A stretch of DNA of 64,000 nucleotides. Origin: Dactylosporangium vinaceum (lineage in GTDB: Bacteria > Actinomycetota > Actinomycetes > Mycobacteriales > Micromonosporaceae). The stretch spans positions 9,796,001-9,860,000 of the forward strand of contig NZ_CP061913.1 in NCBI RefSeq assembly GCF_019904175.1, written 5' to 3'. Of this stretch, positions 7,539-16,487 are shown one piece after another. Both the position numbers and the translations under genes were made by a program. Position 1 is the stretch's first letter; each line of letters starts with the position of its first letter. The notes beneath the pieces are model-generated. The model did no database searches and had not been told where the DNA came from. It saw only the letters and a list, made by a program, of their open reading frames with translations.

Positions 7539-10500
7539 ATGCACCCCAACGTCACCCCACCGAACGACCAGCCACCCTCGGACGGCCCGGCCGAGGCGGT
7601 AGTCCCGACACCCCGCCAGCCCCTCGACGCCGCGACCGACACCCCCGCGACCGCCGACGCCTCCACCTCTGCCGCCGACACCTCCGCGTCGTCCGGGTCG
7701 TCAGCGTCATCCGCGCCGCCTGCGGACTCCGAGTCGGACTCGGCGCTCTCGGAGGGGGAGCACCTGGCCGACGACCCGGCGATCTCGGTGACGGTGCCGG
7801 ACGACATTTCCGCTCTGGTCGGTCCCGCGACCGACGAGAGCACCCCTGGGGTTGAGGACGCCGAGGCCGTCACTGACGCATCGGCTTCAGACGACATCAC
7901 CGCCACCTCGGACTCCGTGGCCGCCGCCCCGGACTCCGTGGCTGTTTCGGACGTGGCGGCCAGCGCTTCGGACGACGCCACCGCTCCGGACGCGGTAGCC
8001 GGTGCTTCGGACGGCGCCACCGCTTCAGCGGTCGTGGCCGACACTGCGGACGAGGTCACCGCGGAGGACGACACTCTCGAGGTCACCGACGCCGTCACCG
8101 CAAAGGACACCGACGTTTCGGACACCGACGCCGCTACCGTTGCCGCCGACACCGATTCCGCCGATTCCGCCGACGCCGACGTTGAGGACACGGACGCGGT
8201 TGCCGACACCGAGGACGCTGCCACCGACGCGGATGCGGATGTCGACACCCAGGAAGCCGCCGCCGAGGACACGGATGCGGATGCGGTTGCCGACACCGAA
8301 GAAGCCACCGCCGCTGCTGAGGATGCGGATGCGGTTGCCGATGCGGACGATGCGGTGGCGGGCGTTGAGGATGCCGACGCCGTTGCTGCTGAGGATGTGG
8401 ACGCCGAGCCGGTCGAGGACGCCACCGAGGCCGGGGACGAGACCGCCGAGGCCGTCGTCGAGGATGAGGCCCCCGCGGACGCGGAAGCCGAGGACGGCGA
8501 CGAGCGGGTAGCGGAAAGCGACCAGGCCGCGGCGGAAAGCGAGACGGTCGACGATGACGATCCGGTCGCGGAGGTCGAAACCCCGGAGAGCGACGAACCG
8601 GCTGCGGAAGCGGAGGACGTCGCGGCTGCGGACGACGCGGAAGCGCTGACGGTCGAGGACGCCTCCACGGCATCCGACGAGCCCGCCGCCGAAGTCCAGG
8701 CCGCCTCCGACGAGCCCGCCGCCGACACTGAGGACGAAGCCACCGCCGAGCCCGCCGCCGAGGTGGCCGAGGACGTCGACACCGCAGAGGAAGCCGCCAC
8801 GGAGGAAGCCGCCGGGGACGAGCCCGCCGCCGAGACCGCCGACGACGTTGAGGCCTCCGACGAGACCGGTGACGAGGAAGCCGTCGAAGAGCCCGCCGCC
8901 GAAGCCGACGCCGCTTCCGACGACCCGGCCGCCGACGCCGAGGTTGAGGATGTAGCCGCCGAAGAGCCGGCCGCCGAGGACGAGGAGCCGGCCGCCGCGG
9001 CCGACGCCGATGACGAGGACGTGGCCGCCGACGAGCCGGCCGCCGAGGTCGAGGACATGGCCGCGGAAGAGCCAACCGCCGCGGATGAGAATGATGCAGA
9101 CGCGGAGCCGGCCGCCGAAGCCGCCGTCGAGGTTGAGGCCGCCGACGAGCCGATCGCTGCATCCGCCGACGAGGCAGAAGAGCCCGCCGCCGAAGTCGAA
9201 GCCGAGGTCGAGGCCGCCGACGAGCCCATTGCTGAATCCGCCGACGAGGCCGAGGAGCCGGCTGCCGAAGTCGAGGCCGAGGACGCTGCGGCTGAGGTTG
9301 AGGTCGAGGACGCCGTTGAGGAGCCGGCCGCTGAGGTGGAGAGCGGCGAGGTGGGCGCTGCGGTCGACGCGGAGGACGCTGTGGCTGTCGGCGGCGACGA
9401 GGTGGCTGCTGAGGTGACCGATGACGTTGTCGGCGGGGCTGAGGACGTTGCGGCTGAGGCCGAGGGGCGGGAGCTCGTGGAGGCTGTCGCTGCGGCGCAG
9501 ACCAATGCCGTGATCGCTCAGGAGGAGGCGATCGAGGCGGCGGCTGACGCGGTTGTCGCTGAGGCGGTGGCCGAGGAGTTGGCGGCCGCGGTGGCTGAGG
9601 TCGACCCCGCGGACGCGGCGGCGGTTGCCGAGGCTCAGACCAATGCCGAGCTGGCGCTCGAGGCTGCCGTCGAGGCCATCGACGAAGCGGCCGCGGCGGC
9701 GGAGGTGGCCGAGGAGGCGGTGGCTGAGCTCGAGGCCGCCGAGGACGCGGCCGAGGAGTTCGCGGCTGAGGAGGCCGAGCTGGCGGAGGAGGCTGACGGG
9801 GCTGAGGACGCGGGTGAGGATGAGGCCGGCGAGGACGTCGTACTCCTCGTGACCGCTGACGCCACCCCCGAAGACGCCGCCGACGCCGGTGAGGACGTCG
9901 TGCTCGTGGTTGTCGAGGACGCCGCGTCCGAGGACGTGGCCGACGTCGAGGACGTGGCCGACGTCGAGGACGTGGCCGACGTCGAGGACGCGGCCGACGC
10001 CGACGCCGGTGAGGACGTCGTGCTCGTCGTCGTGGAGGACGCCGAAGCCGACGCGGACGCCGGTGAGGACGTGGTGCTTCTCGTGGTCGATGACGCGGCC
10101 GAGGAGGACGGCGACGCCGGGGAAGACGGTGACGCCGGCGAGGACGTCGTGCTGCTTGTCGTTGCGGAGCCGGTGGCCGAGGACGCCTCCGAAGACGACT
10201 CCGAGGACGCCGAGGAGGACGGCGACGAGGCTGCCGCCCTTCTCGAGGACGACGAGGACGAGGACGAAGACGTCGTGGCCGCGGCCGACGACGAGGAGAG
10301 CGACGAGGACGACGAGGACGAGCTCGCCGCCGCGGCGCAGTTGGCGCCGGGAGACATCACCGAAGAGCGGATCGTGCTCTGGAAGCGCAAGCGGGCCGAC
10401 AAGTTCCGGACCCGGCTGGTGAAGGCCGAGTCGAAGTTCGTCGACGACCCGGTCAAGGCGGTCGCGCGGGCCAGTGCCGTGGTCAGCGACGCCATCGAGA

Positions 10501-10634
10501 CCCTCGCCGAGAAGTTGCAGGAGCAGCAGCACGCGCTCAACCCGGGCAAGCACTCGAAGAAGCCGGACACGGAGGCGCTGCGGGTGGCGCTGCGGCAGTA
10601 CCGGGACTTCCTCGAGCGGGTCCTCTCGCTCTGA
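7539..10634 (+). CDS. Large acidic Ala/Asp/Glu-rich repeat protein
   Basis: A 1031-aa protein of unknown function. Residues 1-60 are Pro/Ala/Thr-rich. About 60-935 is almost only A, E, D and V, with repeated EPAAE, ADEP and VEDAD units. Near the end are five copies of GEDVVLLVV or close variants, separated by acidic spacers, and one run of DVEDVA repeats (bases 9940-9990). The last 95 residues are quite different: basic and helical (ITEERIVLWKRKRADKFRTR, then FVDDPVKAVARA and LRQYRDFLERVLSL), like a C-terminal domain seen in other actinobacterial acidic proteins. There is no signal peptide or membrane segment. The start has GGACGGAG upstream. Likely an extended polyanionic cytosolic or nucleoid-associated protein; that is a guess. 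Confidence 0.75.
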   Translation: MHPNVTPPNDQPPSDGPAEAVVPTPRQPLDAATDTPATADASTSAADTSASSGSSASSAPPADSESDSALSEGEHLADDPAISVTVPDDISALVGPATDESTPGVEDAEAVTDASASDDITATSDSVAAAPDSVAVSDVAASASDDATAPDAVAGASDGATASAVVADTADEVTAEDDTLEVTDAVTAKDTDVSDTDAATVAADTDSADSADADVEDTDAVADTEDAATDADADVDTQEAAAEDTDADAVADTEEATAAAEDADAVADADDAVAGVEDADAVAAEDVDAEPVEDATEAGDETAEAVVEDEAPADAEAEDGDERVAESDQAAAESETVDDDDPVAEVETPESDEPAAEAEDVAAADDAEALTVEDASTASDEPAAEVQAASDEPAADTEDEATAEPAAEVAEDVDTAEEAATEEAAGDEPAAETADDVEASDETGDEEAVEEPAAEADAASDDPAADAEVEDVAAEEPAAEDEEPAAAADADDEDVAADEPAAEVEDMAAEEPTAADENDADAEPAAEAAVEVEAADEPIAASADEAEEPAAEVEAEVEAADEPIAESADEAEEPAAEVEAEDAAAEVEVEDAVEEPAAEVESGEVGAAVDAEDAVAVGGDEVAAEVTDDVVGGAEDVAAEAEGRELVEAVAAAQTNAVIAQEEAIEAAADAVVAEAVAEELAAAVAEVDPADAAAVAEAQTNAELALEAAVEAIDEAAAAAEVAEEAVAELEAAEDAAEEFAAEEAELAEEADGAEDAGEDEAGEDVVLLVTADATPEDAADAGEDVVLVVVEDAASEDVADVEDVADVEDVADVEDAADADAGEDVVLVVVEDAEADADAGEDVVLLVVDDAAEEDGDAGEDGDAGEDVVLLVVAEPVAEDASEDDSEDAEEDGDEAAALLEDDEDEDEDVVAAADDEESDEDDEDELAAAAQLAPGDITEERIVLWKRKRADKFRTRLVKAESKFVDDPVKAVARASAVVSDAIETLAEKLQEQQHALNPGKHSKKPDTEALRVALRQYRDFLERVLSL

Positions 10635-10649
10635 TCGAACGCGCATCCC

Positions 10650-10681
10650 AGAGGGCGGCCCGGGCAACCGGTCCGCCCTCT
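10650..10681. terminator. Hairpin terminator after the acidic-protein gene
   Basis: AGAGGGCGG and CCGCCCTCT form a perfect 9-bp stem with a 14-base loop, 16 bases after the stop codon. There is no T-run, as usual in high-GC actinobacteria. Confidence 0.65.
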
Positions 10682-10713
10682 GTCGTATTCGCGGCCTTGC
10701 CCGGCCCACTGAA

Positions 10714-10745
10714 TTCATCTACCGTTGAGTTCATCAAGCGTTGAG
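10714..10745. promoter_or_regulatory. Tandem 16-bp repeat upstream of the ABC ATPase
   Basis: TTCATCTACCGTTGAG is followed directly by TTCATCAAGCGTTGAG, 13 of 16 bases identical, ending 36 bases before the ATG. Placed in the promoter area, it could be a regulator site, for example for the downstream TetR. No experimental or family match is known to me. Confidence 0.4.
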
Positions 10746-10781
10746 TTTCCATCCGTACCGCCAGGAAGGAGCGAACCCACG

Positions 10782-11507
10782 ATGAGCACAGCGATCGAGG
10801 TCGAGCACCTCGTCATCGCGCGCGGCAAGCGGCGGGTGCTGCACGACTTCACCTGCTCCGTGCCGGCCGGCAGCGTGACCGGGCTGCTGGGCCCCAGCGG
10901 CAGCGGGAAGACGACGTTCATGCGGGCCGTGGTCGGCGTACAGAAGATCATCAGCGGCACCGTCACCGTCCTCGGACATCCGGCCGGGTCGCGGCCGCTG
11001 CGCGACAAGGTCGGGTACCTCACGCAGGCGCCGAGCGTGTACGCCGACCTGACAGTGCAGGAGAACGCGCGGTACTTCGCCTCGCTCTACGGCCTCGGCG
11101 CCCGCGCGGCCGACGAGGCCGTCTCCGACGTCGGGCTGCGCGAGGCCAAGGACCAGCTCGTCGGGCGCCTGTCCGGTGGGCAGCGGGCCCGGGCGTCGCT
11201 GGCCTGCGCGATCGTGAGCAAGCCGCAGCTGCTGGTGCTCGACGAGCCGACGGTCGGCCAGGACCCCGTCCTGCGCAACGAGCTCTGGCAGCGCTTCCAC
11301 GCCCTCGCCCGGGCCGGCTCCACGCTGCTCGTGTCCAGCCACGTCATGGACGAGGCGGGCCGGTGCGACCGGCTGCTGCTGATCCGCGAGGGTCATCTGA
11401 TCGCCGATCAGACCCCGGCGGCGGTACGTCAGTCGGCCGGCACGGACGACCTGGACGAAGCGTTCCTCAGGCTGGTCCAGGCCCACGACCCCGAGAAGGT
11501 GGGCTGA
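10782..11507 (+). CDS. ABC transporter ATP-binding protein (DrrA/CcmA type)
   Basis: A 241-aa ATPase that would power export by the membrane protein encoded 3 bases downstream. It has a Walker A (GPSGSGKTT, about 36-44), Q-loop (YLTQAP), signature LSGGQRAR, Walker B LLVLDEPTVG and switch His in SSHVMDEA. The type is that of drug or antibiotic self-resistance exporters with separate ATPase and permease. The ATG follows AGGAAGGAG. A TetR gene 0.7 kb downstream is the probable regulator, as such trios are usually contiguous. Substrate unknown. Confidence 0.9.
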   Translation: MSTAIEVEHLVIARGKRRVLHDFTCSVPAGSVTGLLGPSGSGKTTFMRAVVGVQKIISGTVTVLGHPAGSRPLRDKVGYLTQAPSVYADLTVQENARYFASLYGLGARAADEAVSDVGLREAKDQLVGRLSGGQRARASLACAIVSKPQLLVLDEPTVGQDPVLRNELWQRFHALARAGSTLLVSSHVMDEAGRCDRLLLIREGHLIADQTPAAVRQSAGTDDLDEAFLRLVQAHDPEKVG

Positions 11508-11510
11508 ACC

Positions 11511-12248
11511 ATGTCCCTGCGACTGACCTTCGGCACCGCCGGGCGCATCCTGCGCCAGCTGCGCCACGATCGCCGGACGATCGCCCTGATCCTCGTGGTG
11601 CCGACCGTGCTGCTGACCCTGCTGCGGTACCTCTACGACGACAACCCGTTCCTGTTCGACCGCGTGGGCCTTATCATGCTCGGCGTCTTCCCGCTCGTCA
11701 TCATGTTCCTGCTGACGAGCGTGGCGATGCTGCGCGAACGCACCAGCGGCACGCTCGAGCGCCTCCTGACGACCCCGATCGGCAAGGTCGACATTCTCCT
11801 CGGGTACGGGCTGGCGTTTGCCGTAGCCGCGGCAGTACAAGCGACGATTGTCTCGGCTCTGGCTTATTGGCTCCTAGGCCTGGACACCCTCGGGCCGGCG
11901 TGGCTCGTCGCCGTGATCGCGGTCGGCAATTCAGTGCTCGGCATGGCCCTGGGGCTGCTGGTGAGCGCCTTCGCCGACAGCGAGTTCCAGGCCGTCCAAT
12001 TCATGCCCGCGGTGGTACTGCCCCAGGTCCTCCTCTGCGGCCTGCTCCAACCGCGCGACCGGATGCCAGGCTGGATGGAGGCGATAAGTGACGTGATGCC
12101 CATGTCGTACGCGGTGCAGGCCCTCACCGAACTGGGCGCCCACACCGACCCGACCGGCACGATGTGGCGCGACCTGGCCATCATCGTCGCCTGCGTCATC
12201 GTGGCCCTGCTCCTGGGCGCCGCCACCCTCCGCCGCCGCACCGCCTGA
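11511..12248 (+). CDS. ABC-2 type transporter permease
   Basis: A 245-aa integral membrane protein with six hydrophobic segments: about 22-40, 55-75, 101-122, 129-150, 163-180 and 222-240. The central RTSGTLERLLTTPIGK loop is typical of ABC-2 permeases and couples to the ATPase. It starts 3 bases after the ATPase stop, forming a two-gene unit closed by a strong hairpin. It most likely forms a dimer with two ATPase copies and exports a lipophilic compound; this is family inference. Confidence 0.88.
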   Translation: MSLRLTFGTAGRILRQLRHDRRTIALILVVPTVLLTLLRYLYDDNPFLFDRVGLIMLGVFPLVIMFLLTSVAMLRERTSGTLERLLTTPIGKVDILLGYGLAFAVAAAVQATIVSALAYWLLGLDTLGPAWLVAVIAVGNSVLGMALGLLVSAFADSEFQAVQFMPAVVLPQVLLCGLLQPRDRMPGWMEAISDVMPMSYAVQALTELGAHTDPTGTMWRDLAIIVACVIVALLLGAATLRRRTA

Positions 12249-12262
12249 CCGCCTCACGCGGG

Positions 12263-12288
12263 GCCCGGACCCGTTCGCGGGTCCGGGC
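12263..12288. terminator. Hairpin terminator after the ABC permease
   Basis: GCCCGGACCC, loop GTTCGC, GGGTCCGGGC: a perfect 10-bp GC stem 14 bases after the stop. It separates the ABC pair from the satellite DNA and the TetR gene. Confidence 0.75.
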
Positions 12289-12504
12289 TTCCGCGCCGTC
12301 CACCGGCTCGCCTCGCTCGACGTGGATCACACCGAATAGGCTGACGACAAGGCACTCGCGTCGACGACCACGCCTCGCCGACCGGCTGCCGCTCGCGACG
12401 CACAGTCACGGTCCGACCCGGGCGCCGGCCGCACCCAGCTGGGCACGCGCGGGCCCGGCACGGCCGGCCGCGAGCGCGCCGCGGTCACCGCCAACCAGGC
12501 GAGG

Positions 12505-12845
12505 CACGGTCGAGCGCGAGCCGGGCACGGCGCGGTCGGGCACGGCGCGGCGCGGCGCGGTCGGGCACGGCGCGGCGCGGTCGGGCACGGCACGGCGCGG
12601 CGCGGTCGGGCACGGCGCGGCGCGGTCGGGCACGGCACGGCGCGGCGCGGTCGGGCACGGCGCGGCGCGCACGGCACGGCACGGCGCGGTCGGGCACGGC
12701 ACGGCGCGGTCGGGCACGGCACGGCGCGGTCGGGCACGGCACGGCACGGCACCGCACGGCACCGCACGGCGCGGCGCGGCACGGGCGGGCACGGCGTGGC
12801 AGGGTCGAACGCGGGCGCTGCGCGGTCGGGCACGGCACGGTCGAG
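12505..12845. repeat. Pentanucleotide GC satellite
   Basis: About 340 bases built from 5-base words GGCAC, GGCGC and GGTCG in 20- and 25-base higher-order units (GGTCGGGCACGGCGCGGCGC repeated). A period of 5 cannot keep a reading frame in a meaningful way, so the long open frames on both strands are artefacts of the composition. It fills most of the 719-base gap between the ABC permease and the TetR gene. Confidence 0.85.
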
Positions 12846-12967
12846 CGGGAGCGCGGTGCTTCGAACGTGGGCCGGGCGGGGCGGGCTTGTTTTCGATGGT
12901 GGATGGGTAACGGGCGGTCGGGCGGTGCCGGTGGGTAGCGCGCGGTACGACAAATAGGAAGAGGCAC

Positions 12968-13558
12968 ATGGCTCGCACCGGACGGCGCCCTGGCAATCAG
13001 GACACGCGTGAGGCGATCCTGACCGCTGCCCGCGAGGCTTTTGCCGAGCGCGGCTTCGAGGGGGCGTCAATCCGGCAGATCGCCGCCGGCGCCGGGGTCG
13101 ACCCGGCCCTGGTTCACCATTACTTCGGGGCGAAGGACAAGCTGTTCCTGGCCACCATGAACGCCCCGATCGACCCCGGCGAGATCCTGCCCCAGGTCTT
13201 CGAGCCCGGCCTGGACGGCGTCGGGGAGCGCCTGGTCCGCACCTTCGTGTCGGTCTGGGACTCCCCCGCCGGTACCCCCGTCATAGCCCTGGTCCGCAGC
13301 GCCATGCAGCACGACTGGTCGGCCCGGATGCTCCGCGAGTTCCTGGTGAGCCAGATCCTGCGCCGCGCCATCCGAGCCCTGGACCTCGACCCCGCCGAGG
13401 CCCCCAAGCGGGCCGCGCTCGTCGCCTCGCAGATGATCGGGCTGGGCATCCTCCGGTACATCCTCAAGCTGGAGCCTCTGGCCTCGATGACTCCCGAGGA
13501 AGTGGTCCACAGCATCGCCCCCACCGTCCAGCGCTACCTGGCCGAGCCCCTCCCCTGA
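12968..13558 (+). CDS. TetR family regulator
   Basis: A 196-aa repressor-type protein. Residues about 15-60 form the TetR helix-turn-helix (FAERGFEGASIRQIAAGAGV, then ALVHHYFGAKDKLF). The C-terminal part fits the TetR_C domain, with ARMLREFLVSQ and QMIGLGILRYILKLEPLAS near the end. GGAAGAGG lies 3 bases before the ATG. In related layouts this type of TetR follows an ABC ATPase/permease pair directly; here the satellite separates them. Probable target: the ABC operon. Ligand unknown. Confidence 0.88.
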   Translation: MARTGRRPGNQDTREAILTAAREAFAERGFEGASIRQIAAGAGVDPALVHHYFGAKDKLFLATMNAPIDPGEILPQVFEPGLDGVGERLVRTFVSVWDSPAGTPVIALVRSAMQHDWSARMLREFLVSQILRRAIRALDLDPAEAPKRAALVASQMIGLGILRYILKLEPLASMTPEEVVHSIAPTVQRYLAEPLP

Positions 13559-13989
13559 GCCAACCGCCGGTCGTCGAACCGCGCCCAAGCTCCAGCCACC
13601 GCCCCGCTGATCCGCACGGCACCAGCCCACGCCACGCCACACCGACCCCGCCTGCCCGCCCGCCCGCGACCACCATCGCCAGCGAAGGTGGCCGAATACC
13701 CACGGGGACGACGGCCGGGGTCATGCGAACTTGCTGATCGTGGGCGAGGAACACCTCCCCGGGATACAGACCCGGCGCCCGAACCACAAACGCGGACGCA
13801 GGGCGCGCGGACGGGCGCGGGCGGACGCGGCGCGGGCGCAGGACGCGGGCGGGAGCGGCGCAGGCGGACGCGGCGCAGGCGCAGGCGCAGGACGCGGGCG
13901 GGCGCAGGACGCGGCGGGAGCGGCGCGGGCGGGCGCGGCGCGGGCGCAGGACGTGGGCGCGCGGGGCTTGGGGTGTTGGGGCGGGATGG
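13559..13989. repeat. Intergenic region with second GC minisatellite
   Basis: A 431-base gap between convergent genes. Bases about 13795-13970 are a degenerate array of GCGGGCG, GCGCAGGAC and GGCGGACGC words in 6- to 27-base units, nearly pure G/C with periodic A. The words differ from those of the first satellite. No gene or clear terminator hairpin was found in the remaining sequence. Confidence 0.7.
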
Positions 13990-14430
13990 CTAGTCGTCGT
14001 CCTGGTCGGCGCAGTGGGTGCGGGCCTGGGGAGTCAGCAGGAGGGTGAAGATGACGGCGGCGCACAGTACTGGGATGAGGCGGAAGGAGAGGGGTGCCTC
14101 CAGGACCCAGGCCAGGAGCGGGGTCATGGTGCCGGTGAAGGCCCAGAAGACCAGGCTCGCCAGCCAGGCCCAGTGTTCGCCGCGTTTGACTCGGATGCCC
14201 AGGAAGACCAGGACGGCGGCCAGTGGGGACAGGAACAGGACGGCGTTGAAGAACAGGATGAAGTCCAGGTAGCCCGTGCCGCCCTGGGTCACCGGGTCCA
14301 CCTGCATGCCGGAGAGCAGTACGCCGAGAGCCGTCAAGGCCAGGGTGAGCATGATGGCGCCCACCGCGTTGAAACCTGTCACCGCGATGCGTACCTGCAT
14401 CGGCACGGATCGGCGCCCCCCGGCTGCCAT
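13990..14430 (-). CDS. Small membrane protein, function unknown
   Basis: A 146-aa protein with four predicted membrane helices (about 12-35, 55-78, 86-105 and 112-132), a basic N-terminus and an acidic end (ADQDDD). I do not recognise the family. The ATG chosen lies 6 bases after TACATT, a possible -10 box, suggesting a leaderless message. An in-frame ATG six codons earlier is possible. It is convergent with the TetR gene across the second satellite. Confidence 0.6.
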   Translation of the reverse strand: MAAGGRRSVPMQVRIAVTGFNAVGAIMLTLALTALGVLLSGMQVDPVTQGGTGYLDFILFFNAVLFLSPLAAVLVFLGIRVKRGEHWAWLASLVFWAFTGTMTPLLAWVLEAPLSFRLIPVLCAAVIFTLLLTPQARTHCADQDDD

Positions 14431-14717
14431 GGAGTCAATGTAGGGCATCTACGCCCAGCTCGGACGGTTCGACGCATAGATGATGGCGGCGGGTCTGTGA
14501 AGCAGCTCAACGATCATGCAAACGGCGCCCGTGACTCCCCGCTCCGATCACGACCCGACCCGCCCCCGAGCGAGGCGGGCGGCAGAGCAGGGCAGGCGAC
14601 AGACCGGGGCAGGCAGGGGCAGGCCGCCGCATGGGCACAGCAGAGAGGCAGACGGACGAAGCTAGGCGGTGGCCGGGCCGCGGTCGGCCGGTAGTGGGGA
14701 GAGCGCCCCGTCGATGG

Positions 14718-16487
14718 TCAGCGGGTCTGTTCCAGCCAGGAGGCGTAGAGGCGGGCGTAGATGGAGGTGGGGTCGGTCAGCAGGGTGGCGTGCGGGCCGC
14801 GCTGCACGACCCGGCCGCGGTCGACGACGATTACCTCGTCGGCGGACTGGGCGGTGGAGAGGCGGTGGGCGATGGCGATCGTGGTGCGGCCGCGGGTCAC
14901 GGCGTCCAGGGTGCGCTGCAGGCGGACCTCCGTGGCCGGGTCGACGGCGCTCGTGGCCTCGTCGAGGACCAGCAGGTCGGGGTCGGCGACGTAGGCGCGG
15001 GCCAGGGCGACCAGCTGGCGCTCGCCCACGGAGAGGGACTCGCCGCGCTCGCCGACCTCGGTCTGCAGGCCGTCGGGGAGGGAGTCGAGCCAGTCGGACA
15101 GGCCGAGCTCGGTGAAGGAGCGCTGCAGGTCGGCGTCGGTCAGACCGGGGCGGGCGAAGCGGACGTTCTCGGCGATGGTGGCGTCGAAGAGGAAGCCGTC
15201 CTGGGGGACCATGACGACCCGGCTGCGCAGGGAGTCGAAGCGGATCTCGTCGAGCGGGGTGCCGGAGAGGCGGACCTGGCCCTTCGTCGGGTCCATGAGC
15301 CGGGTGAGGAGCTTGGCGAACGTGGTCTTGCCGCTGCCCGTCTCGCCGACCACCGCCACGCGGGTGCGGGCGGTCACGGTCAGGTCGACGTCGGTGAGGA
15401 CCTCGGGGCCGTCGGGGTAGGCGAAGTGGACGTGGTCGAACGTCACGTCGATCGGGCCGTCGGGCAGGCGGCGGCCGGCCGGGCCGGGGTCGGCGACGTC
15501 GGGCTCGGTCTCGATGATGTCGAGGACCCGCCGCCAGCCGGCTATCGCGTTCTGGGCCTCGTTGAGGACCTCGGTGGCGACCTGGACCGGCTGGACGAAC
15601 ATGGTGGCCAGGAACAGGAACGCGGTGAGCTGCCCGACGGTCAGGTTGCCGCCGACGCCGAGCAGGGTGCCGACGACGATGACGCCGCCCAGGGCCAGGC
15701 CCGCGGCCAGCTCGCCGAAGCTCATGCTGATCACGTTGTTGGTCTGGGCCCGGAACTGGTTGCGGCGGGCCCTCTCGATCGCGCTGTCGAGGCGTTCGCC
15801 GGTGCGGGCCTGGATGCCGTAGGCCCGCACGACCGGGGCGCCGACGACGCTCTCCGCGATGACGCCGAGCATCGCGCCGACGCTCTCGCGGACCTCCATG
15901 TAGAGGACGCTGAGGCGGCGCTGGAAGAAGCGCACCACGAAGACCAGCGGGGCGAAGGCGGCGAAGACCACCAGGGTCAGCTGCCAGGAGTAGAAGAGCA
16001 TGACGATCGTGGTGACCGTGAGCTGGCCCAGGTTGACCACGAAGAGCAGGCCGCCGAACTGCAGGAACTGGCTGATCTGGTCGACGTCGCCGGTGACCCG
16101 GGAGACGAGCGCGCCGCGTCGCTCGGACTGCTGGTGCAGCATCGACAGGTCGTGGATGTGCCGGAAGGTGCGGGCCCGGATGGCGGCCAGGGCCGTCTCG
16201 CTGACCGTGAACAGGCGCACGTTCATCAGGTACGCGCTGATCATCGTCACCAGCAGCACCCCGGCCGTCACGGCGACGATCCGGGTGATGACGCCGATGT
16301 CGGGGCCGCCGGAGGCGCGGATGCCGCGGTCGATGCCCTGCTGGATGGCGACCGGCACGGCGACCCGGCCGGCGGTGGCGACCAGGGCCAGGCCGAGGGT
16401 GCCGGCCAGCCCGGTGAACAGGTCGGGCGACAGGGCGAGGCCGCGGCGCAGGACCGAGGCCCGGGAGGCGCTCTCAACTGTCGTCAT
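14718..16487 (-). CDS. ABC exporter half-transporter, canonical-Walker subunit
   Basis: A 589-aa membrane-ATPase fusion, second half of a heterodimeric multidrug-type exporter. Six membrane helices lie in residues 1-320, followed by the ATPase: Walker A GETGSGKTTFAK, Walker B LLVLDEATSAVD with catalytic Glu, and switch His in AIAHRLST. Its signature is LSVGE instead of LSGGQ, so it spoils the ATP site shared with its partner's Walker motifs, as in TM287/288-like heterodimers. The ATG overlaps the partner's stop (ATGA). It ends the operon. Substrate unknown. Confidence 0.93.
   Translation of the reverse strand: MTTVESASRASVLRRGLALSPDLFTGLAGTLGLALVATAGRVAVPVAIQQGIDRGIRASGGPDIGVITRIVAVTAGVLLVTMISAYLMNVRLFTVSETALAAIRARTFRHIHDLSMLHQQSERRGALVSRVTGDVDQISQFLQFGGLLFVVNLGQLTVTTIVMLFYSWQLTLVVFAAFAPLVFVVRFFQRRLSVLYMEVRESVGAMLGVIAESVVGAPVVRAYGIQARTGERLDSAIERARRNQFRAQTNNVISMSFGELAAGLALGGVIVVGTLLGVGGNLTVGQLTAFLFLATMFVQPVQVATEVLNEAQNAIAGWRRVLDIIETEPDVADPGPAGRRLPDGPIDVTFDHVHFAYPDGPEVLTDVDLTVTARTRVAVVGETGSGKTTFAKLLTRLMDPTKGQVRLSGTPLDEIRFDSLRSRVVMVPQDGFLFDATIAENVRFARPGLTDADLQRSFTELGLSDWLDSLPDGLQTEVGERGESLSVGERQLVALARAYVADPDLLVLDEATSAVDPATEVRLQRTLDAVTRGRTTIAIAHRLSTAQSADEVIVVDRGRVVQRGPHATLLTDPTSIYARLYASWLEQTR

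Noticed and set aside
10682..10705. TGTCGTATTCGCGGCCTTGCC as a damage-type promoter of the ABC operon
   Set aside because: No TAnnnT at the right distance.
8025..10718. 897-codon open frame on the minus strand opposite the acidic-protein gene
   Set aside because: It arises from the biased GAC/GAG/GCC codons of the sense gene; its predicted product is Val/Gly/Leu/Arg repeats with no domain or ribosome site.
12940..12957. TTGTCGTAC on the minus strand upstream of the TetR gene, as a fourth damage promoter
   Set aside because: The matching TAnnnT is missing at 8 bases (TACCCA at 7) and no minus-strand gene follows.
12164..13070. Long open frames on both strands across the pentanucleotide satellite
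   Set aside because: A 5-base period yields stop-free frames in every phase; the products are Arg/Ala/Pro repeats without sense.
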